Source: Novosphingobium aquimarinum (GTDB lineage Bacteria > Pseudomonadota > Alphaproteobacteria > Sphingomonadales > Sphingomonadaceae). Taken from it: 64,000 nt of DNA. A program made the translations under genes and the position numbers. The notes under the pieces are model-generated. The model ran no database searches. It had not been told where the DNA came from and was given only the letters and a program-made list of their open reading frames with translations. Positions 25,141 to 30,971 of this stretch are shown here, piece by piece; positions within the stretch are counted from its first letter, which is position 1; the number at the start of each line of letters is the position of its first letter. The stretch lies in contig NZ_WRPO01000016.1 in NCBI RefSeq assembly GCF_009746585.1, forward strand, positions 25,237 to 89,236. The letters run 5' to 3'.

Positions 25141-25911
25141 TTATTGAGCGTCGGAATTCGCGTCCTGATTCCAGTCCCCTGCCGTGGCCATCCAGACCGA
25201 AAGAACGGCTATCGCGGCCGTCTCGGCGCGCAGGATTCGGGGACCCAGCGTGATCGCGCGTGCTTGCGGCAAGGCGCGGATGGCGGCGCGCTCTGCGTCG
25301 TCGAAGCCGCCTTCGGGGCCGATCAGCAGCGCGGCAGGGCCGGAGTGCGCAGCGAAGGCGGGGGCGGCGGGGGCGCCACCGGTTTCATCGGCGAAGAACA
25401 GCGCGCGGTCATCGGGCCATTCGCGTAGCAAGGCGTCGAGCGAGATCGGTTCGGCGAGGGCAGGCAGCGCGGTGCGCGCGCATTGCTCGGCGGCTTCGGT
25501 AACGATCGTGCGCGCGCGATCGGGGTTGAGCTTGTCGGCGACGCAGCGGCGCGTGACGAGCGGCTGGATCCGTGCCGCGCCGAGCTCGGTCGCCTTTTCC
25601 AGCACCAGATCGAAGTTCGGCTTCTTGAGCAGCGCCGCGCACAGCCACAAGTCGGGCACGTGTTCGCGCGGGCGCAGGCGTTGGCGCACGGACAGCTCCA
25701 CCGCGCGCTTGCCCGCCGCGACGACTTCGGCGGCCCATTCGCCGGTCTCGTCGTCGCACACGATCACCGCATCGCCCGGCGCGACGCGCATGACGCGCGC
25801 GAGGTAGTGTGCCTGGCTTTCGCGCAACGATACGCCCGCGCCCTCGGCCAGCGGCCCGGGCACGAACAGACGCGGCGCGCTGCGCGGCGGCCAGGCGGGC
25901 GTGGCAGGCAG
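25141..25911 (-). CDS. rsmE: 16S rRNA (uracil-1498-N3) methyltransferase RsmE, probable CTG start
   Basis: SPOUT-fold enzyme that methylates U1498 of 16S rRNA. Diagnostic are KKPNFDLVLEKATELG, the SAM-knot region LLIGPEGGF and LGPRILRAETAAI. The first standard start is GTG at 25863, but it would remove the conserved N-terminal PRLFV strand of the PUA-like domain, which is encoded in frame just upstream (PATPAWPPRSAPRLFV). Between that stretch and the M20 gene there is no ATG, GTG or TTG in frame; CTG at 25911 fits. From CTG the protein has 256 residues. The upstream gene ends 16 bp before it, so coupled translation is plausible. Confidence 0.9.
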   Translation of the reverse strand: MPATPAWPPRSAPRLFVPGPLAEGAGVSLRESQAHYLARVMRVAPGDAVIVCDDETGEWAAEVVAAGKRAVELSVRQRLRPREHVPDLWLCAALLKKPNFDLVLEKATELGAARIQPLVTRRCVADKLNPDRARTIVTEAAEQCARTALPALAEPISLDALLREWPDDRALFFADETGGAPAAPAFAAHSGPAALLIGPEGGFDDAERAAIRALPQARAITLGPRILRAETAAIAVLSVWMATAGDWNQDANSDAQ

Positions 25912-25927
25912 GAATCCGGTCCGGTGC

Positions 25928-27325
25928 CTATTGCGCGAGCGACTTCAGCATCGACACCATCTGCTTCACGCCCGGATCGAGCGTCGCCAGCGGCAGTCGC
26001 TCGTTGAGACCGTGCGCGAAGCTGTCTTCGCTGCGCATGTATGTGGGCGTCACTCCGTAAGCGCGGATGCCTTGCGAGCGGAAGTGCATCGAATCGGTCG
26101 CGCCTGCGCTCATGTTGGGGATCACCGCGAGGCCGGGCACGTTCTCGTGCACCGCCTTGGTCACGGCTGCCATGACTTTGTCGTCGAGCGGCGATTCGAT
26201 CGATTCGAGCGTGCCGTTGTCCTTGAACGCGATGGCGATCTTGGGATTGGCGACGATCTTGGCGAGCTCGGCCTTGATCTCGTCGCGCGAGGTGCCGGGG
26301 AAGATCCGGCAGTTGACGTTGGCGGTGACCGATTGCGGCAGCGCGTTGGGGGCATGGCCGCCCTCGATCATCGTCGGCACGCACGTCGTGCGGATCACGC
26401 CGATCCATTCGGGCTCGGCCGAAAGCGCGGCGATGGCCTCGGCGTCGGTCTGATCGGCGATGAAATCGCGCATGGCCTTGGCGATCTTGGGATCGGCGAC
26501 TTGTGCGGCGCTGCCTTCGAGATAGGCCTTGGTCAGCGGGCTGAGCCTGGGGGTGAACTTGTGCTTCCAGATCGCGTCGAGCGCGGCGCCCATTTCGGCA
26601 ATGACGTCGACGCTACCCGGCCGGCTCGAGTGGCCGCCCGCGTCCGACATCGTCAGGGTATAGTCGGCATAGGTCTTCTCGCCCGCCTGCACGCCGAAGA
26701 ACAACGGCTTGTTGTCGGTCGAAAGCAGGCCGCCGCCGGCATCGATGTTGAGCACGAGATCGGCGTTCGACAGCGTCTGCGCCATCGCCTTGGTGCTCGC
26801 CATCGCGGTTTCCTCGTCGCCCGAAATGCCGAACACGATATCGTGCGAGGGCACCCAGCCTTGCCGCTTGAGCTCGAGCAAGGCGGCCGATCCGATCGCC
26901 ACGCCGCTCTTGTCGTCGTCCGAGCCGCGTCCGAAGATATAGCCGTCCTCGATCACGGCGGTGAACGGATCGCGCTCCCAGTCTTCGGGCTTGGCTTCGA
27001 CCACGTCCATATGCGCGATCACCACCAGCGGCTTGGCCTTGCGGTCGCGGCCGGGATAGCGGACGGTCATGTAGCCGGTCTCTCCCACCGGCGTGAACGC
27101 GATGTCCTTTTCGGAAAATCCGCCCGCGAGGAAGCGCGCCTTCAGCTTCTCGGCGAGCTTGGGCACGTTGCCGCGCCCGGCCACCGTCGGCACTTCGATC
27201 GCTTCCTTGAGGATATCCAGCGCTTCCTTGCCGCAGCGCGTCTGCGGCTCGCCCTCGGCGTGCGCGGGCGCGGCAGTCAGCGCGAGAAGGGCGGAGGCAA
27301 GCGACAGGGCGGCAGCGCGGGTCAT
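25928..27325 (-). CDS. Exported M20-family metallopeptidase
   Basis: A 465-residue peptidase with a Sec signal peptide (cleavage near AHA|EG, residue 23). The M20 zinc site is complete: HMDVVEAKPEDW (His, Asp), GRGSDDDKSG (bridging Asp), GDEE (catalytic Glu and metal Glu), NIDAGGG, and a late His in GLNERLP context (AHGLNE). The dimerisation domain includes HSSRPG. Members trim dipeptides or amino-acid conjugates; an exported form suggests periplasmic peptide use. The start was set at MTRAAALS because the longer frame lacks a signal. It lies 147 bp from the divergent ubiA and 16 bp before rsmE. Confidence 0.92.
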   Translation of the reverse strand: MTRAAALSLASALLALTAAPAHAEGEPQTRCGKEALDILKEAIEVPTVAGRGNVPKLAEKLKARFLAGGFSEKDIAFTPVGETGYMTVRYPGRDRKAKPLVVIAHMDVVEAKPEDWERDPFTAVIEDGYIFGRGSDDDKSGVAIGSAALLELKRQGWVPSHDIVFGISGDEETAMASTKAMAQTLSNADLVLNIDAGGGLLSTDNKPLFFGVQAGEKTYADYTLTMSDAGGHSSRPGSVDVIAEMGAALDAIWKHKFTPRLSPLTKAYLEGSAAQVADPKIAKAMRDFIADQTDAEAIAALSAEPEWIGVIRTTCVPTMIEGGHAPNALPQSVTANVNCRIFPGTSRDEIKAELAKIVANPKIAIAFKDNGTLESIESPLDDKVMAAVTKAVHENVPGLAVIPNMSAGATDSMHFRSQGIRAYGVTPTYMRSEDSFAHGLNERLPLATLDPGVKQMVSMLKSLAQ

Positions 27326-27472
27326 GCAGGGATCCTCGGATAACGTCTCGATGCGCGTATGTTGCGCGATGCGGCAAGAAGCGCAATGCTTCGATGATGC
27401 TTCCCCGCTCCATGCTCCCCCGCGTGCTTCCTCAGGCATGACAGCGGCGGCGCCTTGGGCTAGTCGGAAGCC

Positions 27473-28390
27473 GTGACTGCTTCCGCTTCCGACCCCGGCA
27501 TCGTTCCCGACAGCGAGCATCGCGGCCTCGTCGGCCGGTTGCCGCGCACCTTGCGCAATTACGCGCTACTTGCGCGTTTCGATCGGCCGATCGGCTGGTG
27601 GCTGCTGTTCTGGCCTTGTGCCTGGAGCGTGCTGCTCGCGGGCGGCGAGGACCGCTGGGGCCTGATCGCATGGATGCTGGCCGGCGCGATCGCGATGCGC
27701 GGCGCGGGCTGCGTCTACAACGACATCGTCGATGCCGATCTCGACCGGCAAGTCGCGCGCACCGCCGCCCGGCCCGTCGCGAGCGGCGCGGTGAGCAAGA
27801 AGGCCGCGTGGGCCTGGCTCCTGGCTTTGTGCGCCGTGGGTCTGGTCGTGCTGCTGCAATTGCGCTGGCCGGCGCAACTGGTGGCGCTCGGCGCGATCCT
27901 GCCGGTTGCGGCCTATCCCTTCATGAAGCGGATCACCTGGTGGCCGCAAGTCTGGCTGGGCCTCGTGTTCAGCTGGGGCGCGCTGGTCGGCTGGGTCGAG
28001 ATCCGGGGCGATCACCTGGGCACGATGGCCGCACTCTACGCCGGTTCGATCGCCTGGGTGGTGGGCTACGACACGATTTACGCGCTGCAGGACCGTGAGG
28101 ACGACGCGCTGGTCGGCATCCGCTCCTCCGCGCTGCGCATGGGGCGGCACGTACGCGCCGGCGTGGGGCTTTGCTACGCGCTGGCAGTGGCCTGCTGGGC
28201 GCTGGCGTTTTGGTGGGCGCGCGGGGACACGCTGGGGCTCTTGGCGCTGGCTCCGATGGCGCTGCATCTCGCCGGCCAAGTCCTCACGCTCGATCCCGAC
28301 GACGGCGCCAACCCGCTCGCGCGCTTCCGCTCCAACCGCTTTGCGGGGCTGCTGATGGCGCTTGGGTGCTGGGTGGTCGGGAATGCTTAG
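27473..28390 (+). CDS. ubiA: 4-hydroxybenzoate polyprenyltransferase UbiA
   Basis: A 305-residue membrane prenyltransferase that joins a polyprenyl chain to 4-hydroxybenzoate in ubiquinone synthesis. Both Asp-rich motifs are present: NDIVDADLD (about residues 82-90) and DTIYALQDREDD (about 201-212), which bind the diphosphate through Mg. About eight hydrophobic segments follow the prenyltransferase pattern. It starts at GTG 27473. The gene is divergent from the M20 peptidase and followed by a large hairpin repeat at 28427. Confidence 0.96.
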   Translation: MTASASDPGIVPDSEHRGLVGRLPRTLRNYALLARFDRPIGWWLLFWPCAWSVLLAGGEDRWGLIAWMLAGAIAMRGAGCVYNDIVDADLDRQVARTAARPVASGAVSKKAAWAWLLALCAVGLVVLLQLRWPAQLVALGAILPVAAYPFMKRITWWPQVWLGLVFSWGALVGWVEIRGDHLGTMAALYAGSIAWVVGYDTIYALQDREDDALVGIRSSALRMGRHVRAGVGLCYALAVACWALAFWWARGDTLGLLALAPMALHLAGQVLTLDPDDGANPLARFRSNRFAGLLMALGCWVVGNA

Positions 28391-28426
28391 TTTGTTGGGT
28401 GCGCTCGTCACATCCGTGACGAGCTT

Positions 28427-28511
28427 GCGGCACCGGCTCACGCCCCCACCCGACCTCCCACTCAAGTATACTGCCGATGGGAGGTCGGGTGGGGGCGTGG
28501 GCCGGTGCCGC
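28427..28511. repeat. 34-bp inverted repeat (33/34 paired) between ubiA and the SRAP gene
   Basis: Arms 28427-28460 and 28478-28511 match at 33 of 34 positions around a 17-nt loop whose centre is the palindrome AGTATACT. Each arm carries a run of C or G-rich sequence (cgcccccacccgacctccca). There is no T tail, so it is not a standard terminator. It could be a REP/MITE-type element or a leader structure of the SRAP transcript, whose start codon is 45 bp further on. Confidence 0.85.
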
Positions 28512-28514
28512 AAA

Positions 28515-28536
28515 GGTTTCGACGGATGTCGAAACC
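28515..28536 (+). promoter_or_regulatory. Perfect 9-bp hairpin just before the SRAP ribosome binding site
   Basis: Arms ggtttcgac and gtcgaaacc enclose a GGAT loop. The hairpin ends 6 bp before the GGAGG Shine-Dalgarno sequence (28543-28547), close enough to influence ribosome loading. A regulatory role is inferred from position only. Confidence 0.5.
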
Positions 28537-28555
28537 GCACCCGGAGGGCCTAACC

Positions 28556-29209
28556 ATCTGTAATCTCTATCGTATGACCAAGGGCGTCGACGAGATCGCC
28601 CATCTCTTCGAGGCCCTGCCGGAGCGCGGCGCGAATTTCGGCGACGAGGTTTACCCCGGCTATCCCGGACTCGTCGTCGCCGAAGGCAAGGCGCGGGCGA
28701 TGACCTGGGGCTTCCCGCTGGTGCTCAAGGGCAAGCAGGGGCAGCCGCTCAAGCCCAAACCCGTCAACAACGCGCGCGAAGACAAGCTGCTCACCGGCTT
28801 CTGGCTGCCGAGCTTCAAGGCGCGCCGCTGCCTGATCCCCGTCACCGCCTGGGCCGAGGCCGAAGGCAAGCGCGGGCAGATGACCCGCACTTGGTACCAG
28901 CTAGCCGGTGAGGAGACGTTCGCCGTCGCGGGGCTGTGGCGCCCCACCGAGGAATGGGGCGATGCCTATACGATGGTGATGACCGAGGCCTGCGCCCAGA
29001 TGGTCGACGTCCACGATCGCATGCCCGTCATCCTGGCGCGCGAGCACTGGGCCCAATGGACCGACGGAACCGCAACCGAAGCGCTGTCGCTATGCGAAAC
29101 ATGCGATTTGTCGCTGGACGTAGAGCGGACGAGCGAGCGCTGGGCGGGCGATCCCAAGCCCGCCATTTCGAAGCCGGAGCCCGAAGAGGCCAGTCCCCGG
29201 CTTTTGTAG
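28556..29209 (+). CDS. SRAP-family abasic-site protein (HMCES/YedK), probable ATC start codon
   Basis: A 217-residue SOS-response-associated peptidase. Family members crosslink to abasic sites in single-stranded DNA through Cys2, which is exposed after Met removal. Here the sequence ATC TGT AAT CTC TAT encodes the family start (M)CNLYR if the first codon is ATC. GGAGG lies 8 nt upstream, ideal spacing. Upstream in-frame starts (28505, 28526) would bury the Cys. The other active-site residues are kept: N72 in NNARE, E101/E103 in AWAEAEG and H153 in VHDRMP. So the gene looks functional, with a rare initiator. It is monocistronic; a BIME-like repeat follows it. Confidence 0.9.
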   Translation: MCNLYRMTKGVDEIAHLFEALPERGANFGDEVYPGYPGLVVAEGKARAMTWGFPLVLKGKQGQPLKPKPVNNAREDKLLTGFWLPSFKARRCLIPVTAWAEAEGKRGQMTRTWYQLAGEETFAVAGLWRPTEEWGDAYTMVMTEACAQMVDVHDRMPVILAREHWAQWTDGTATEALSLCETCDLSLDVERTSERWAGDPKPAISKPEPEEASPRLL

Positions 29210-29259
29210 ATCCAGACTCACTCGGAATACACGAAGCCACGTTCGCAACATTGTACGTT

Positions 29260-29349
29260 CGTCACCCTGAACTCGTTTCAGGGTCCATCTCTCCCTCGCG
29301 CCTCCCGTTCACGGGGCGAGATGGATGCTGAAACAAGTTCAGCATGACG
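29260..29349. repeat. BIME-like paired-hairpin intergenic element, arms swapped relative to the one at 14492
   Basis: A 90-bp element between convergent genes. The left hairpin is CCCTGAActcgTTTCAGGG type and the right is ATGCTGAAacaagTTCAGCAT, bounded by CGTCA and ATGACG. The right arm is the exact reverse complement of the left arm of the element at 14492-14583. Confidence 0.8.
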
Positions 29350-29386
29350 GTCAGTACACGCGGAACTTGCAGCCTATGGCAAAGCC

Positions 29387-29758
29387 TCATTCATAGCTCA
29401 CGACCTCGAATTCGATCCCGTCCCAGTCGAAGAAATAGAAGCGCCGGCCCGGTTCGTAATCGTCGTGGTTGAACGGTTCGAGACCGGCATCGACAACGAC
29501 TTTCTCGGCTCCGTCGAGATCGTCGACCAGCAGACCGACGTGATTGAGCGGTGCGCCCTTGGCGAAGCGGTCGCGGGGCTGGTGATCGGTGTAGAGCGCG
29601 ATGTAGCGGTTCTCGTCGCCGACGTGGATGGTTTCGCCGCCGTTCATTGCCGGGCCGCGCCAGCGCTCGTGCCAGCTCAGCAGGTCCTGCAGCAGCCGGG
29701 ATGCGCGCTCCGGATTGCTGACAGTGAGGTTGGCGTGTTCGATCGTCCCCTTGGGCAT
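29387..29758 (-). CDS. VOC-family (glyoxalase-like) protein under a sox box
   Basis: A 123-residue vicinal-oxygen-chelate protein with two beta-alpha-beta-beta-beta modules. Candidate metal ligands are His in IEHANL, His in PLNHVGL and Glu in GIEFEVV, as in glyoxalase I and fosfomycin-resistance proteins. The start MPKGTIEH is preceded by gaaaggac. A consensus SoxR operator sits 74-91 bp upstream, between it and the divergent soxR, with a 19-bp-spaced promoter pointing to this gene. It is therefore probably part of a redox-stress response. The substrate is unknown; a methylglyoxal- or dioxygenase-type activity is possible. Confidence 0.88.
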   Translation of the reverse strand: MPKGTIEHANLTVSNPERASRLLQDLLSWHERWRGPAMNGGETIHVGDENRYIALYTDHQPRDRFAKGAPLNHVGLLVDDLDGAEKVVVDAGLEPFNHDDYEPGRRFYFFDWDGIEFEVVSYE

Positions 29759-29822
29759 GACAAGTCCTTTCCTTCAGGTTTGCATGGCGCTCCGGACACC
29801 CATCCGAATCGCCGACTTGCCC

Positions 29823-29853
29823 ATCGTGCAACCTCAAGCTAACTTGAGGTCAA
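29823..29853 (-). promoter_or_regulatory. SoxR operator (sox box) in a 19-bp-spacer promoter for the VOC gene
   Basis: The 18-bp dyad cctcaagctaacttgagg (29832-29849) matches the SoxR site and differs at one base from the symmetric CCTCAAGTTAACTTGAGG form. On the minus strand it overlaps the spacer of TTGACC (29853-29848) and a weak -10 CACGAT (29828-29823), 19 bp apart, the over-long spacing that MerR-family activators correct. Confidence 0.85.
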
Positions 29854-29872
29854 GCAAAATTGAGGTGCGAAC

Positions 29873-30316
29873 TTGCCGGAAGACCGGTTCATTTCGATTG
29901 GGGCGCTTTCGAAGCGCACTGGGGTCGCGGTCTCCGCGATCCGGTTCTACGAGGACAAGGGGCTGCTCACCGCGTTGCGGACGTCGGGCAACCAGCGCCG
30001 GTTCCTGCGCTCCGACATCCGCCGCGTCAGCTTCATCCTGATCGCGCAGAAGCTGGGTCTCGGCCTCGTCGAAATCGAGAAGGAGCTCGCGCAACTGCCG
30101 CAAGGCCGGACGCCCACCGTGGCCGACTGGCAGAAGATCAGCCGCTCGATGCGTCGCCAGCTCGACGAGAAGATCAACCTGCTCACGCTGACGCGCCGCA
30201 AGCTCGACGAATGCATCGGCTGCGGCTGCCTCAGCCTAACCAAGTGCGAGCTCTACAACCGCGAAGACCGCGCCGGTCAGGCGGGACCGGGGCCACGGTT
30301 CGTGCTGGAGGGATAG
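29873..30316 (+). CDS. soxR: Redox-sensitive transcriptional activator SoxR
   Basis: A 147-residue MerR-family activator. N-terminal helix-turn-helix (ISIGALSKRTGVAVSAIRFYEDKGLL), then a dimerisation helix and the [2Fe-2S] site C114-x2-C117-x-C119-x5-C125 (CIGCGCLSLTKC), exactly the SoxR spacing. The cluster is oxidised by redox-cycling compounds, which switches on target promoters. The start is TTG 29873 with a gagg ribosome binding site at 7 nt. No soxS is present, as usual outside enterics; the divergent VOC gene is the obvious target. The sox box lies 24-41 bp before the start codon, so autoregulation is also possible. Confidence 0.97.
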   Translation: MPEDRFISIGALSKRTGVAVSAIRFYEDKGLLTALRTSGNQRRFLRSDIRRVSFILIAQKLGLGLVEIEKELAQLPQGRTPTVADWQKISRSMRRQLDEKINLLTLTRRKLDECIGCGCLSLTKCELYNREDRAGQAGPGPRFVLEG

Positions 30317-30321
30317 CTGCG

Positions 30322-30606
30322 CTAGATCCCGAGCGCCTTGCGCAGTTCGGCATTGATCCGCGATTGCCAACCTTTTCCCGTGGCGCGGAACTTCTCAATC
30401 ACATCGGGATCGAGGCGCAGCGTCACTTGCTGCTTGGGATTGGGAGAGGGCGGGCGGCCAATGGATTTGAGAGTACCGGTCGCAGGCCTCACGAGGTTGT
30501 CGCCCTTATAGACGGCTGCCTTGCGAAACATCTCTTCTGTCCATTCGACGTATTCGTCGTCTGGATCAGTCCAAGGTTCGGAGATAGGCTTCGTGTTCCT
30601 GCTCAT
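30322..30606 (-). CDS. brnA: BrnA-type antitoxin
   Basis: A 94-residue antitoxin. Its C-terminal half, QVTLRLDPDVIEKFRATGKGWQSRINAEL, is the BrnA ribbon-helix-helix-like DNA-binding domain; the N-terminal half wraps and inhibits the BrnT toxin in the family. It overlaps the end of brnT by 41 bp and is read in another frame, so the two are translated from one mRNA. BrnA, with BrnT, represses the operon in the type studied from Brucella. A palindrome near the operon start (30917-30934) is a likely binding site. Confidence 0.9.
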   Translation of the reverse strand: MSRNTKPISEPWTDPDDEYVEWTEEMFRKAAVYKGDNLVRPATGTLKSIGRPPSPNPKQQVTLRLDPDVIEKFRATGKGWQSRINAELRKALGI

Positions 30607-30850
30607 GTGCGTATCGCATCGTGATGATCCGGCGCGATCCGTTGCGAGGAGTCCAGACTAATGAGACACGACGACCGCGCAAAAAACCAAATACGCGATA
30701 GCGAGTCTCTCCGTAGTCTTTTCGGTCATCTTCAATCTGCATATGCAGATCTTTGAAAACCAGCACAGCGTCGGCCAGATCAAGCCCACGTTCCTCGAGG
30801 ATCTTCGCCCTTTTGGCCGGGTCGTACGTTACCTTTATTAAGTCAGGCAT
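30566..30850 (-). CDS. brnT: BrnT-type toxin (RelE-fold ribonuclease)
   Basis: A 94-residue toxin. BrnT is a RelE-like RNase that blocks translation until bound by BrnA. Family elements: VTYDPAKRAKILEERGLDLADAVLVFKD near the start, the ETRYRVFGFLRGR strand and VSLVWTPRNGSRRIITMRYA, corresponding to the usual YTxRxxxxRIISxRxA active region. The start at MPDL (30850) follows the end of a basic stretch that lacks family similarity. It is the first gene of the brnTA operon, located between smc and soxR. The low-GC promoter and the small size suggest recent gain. Confidence 0.88.
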   Translation of the reverse strand: MPDLIKVTYDPAKRAKILEERGLDLADAVLVFKDLHMQIEDDRKDYGETRYRVFGFLRGRRVSLVWTPRNGSRRIITMRYAHEQEHEAYLRTLD

Positions 30851-30916
30851 TCGACTTGGCCTCCGAGGGCGTGCCGTCACATATCGATTTGTCCTTCCGT
30901 GGTGGTCGCGTGGGTC

Positions 30917-30968
30917 ATCGGTACGCGTCCCGATAGAATAAATGTAACTACAAAAATGATCCTGTCAA
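30917..30968 (-). promoter_or_regulatory. Promoter and candidate operator of brnTA
   Basis: On the minus strand TTGACA (30968-30963) and TACATT (30946-30941) are 16 bp apart, a good sigma-70-type promoter in an AT-rich island. Directly downstream, atcggtacgcgtcccgat (30917-30934) is an 18-bp palindrome with one mismatched pair, placed where BrnA would repress transcription. Confidence 0.65.
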
Positions 30969-30971
30969 TCC

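Noticed and set aside
25901..27343. A 480-codon + strand frame over the M20 peptidase
   Set aside because: The M20 zinc-site motifs and signal peptide are on the minus strand; the antisense frame has no recognisable content.
28427..28511. The 34-bp inverted repeat as a Rho-independent terminator of ubiA
   Set aside because: There is no T run after the right arm, and the stem is much longer than a usual terminator.
28505..28555. An in-frame upstream extension (MPQRFRRMSKPHPEGLT) as the start of the SRAP protein
   Set aside because: It would place the catalytic Cys at residue 19, has no ribosome binding site comparable to GGAGG before 28556, and lies inside the second hairpin.
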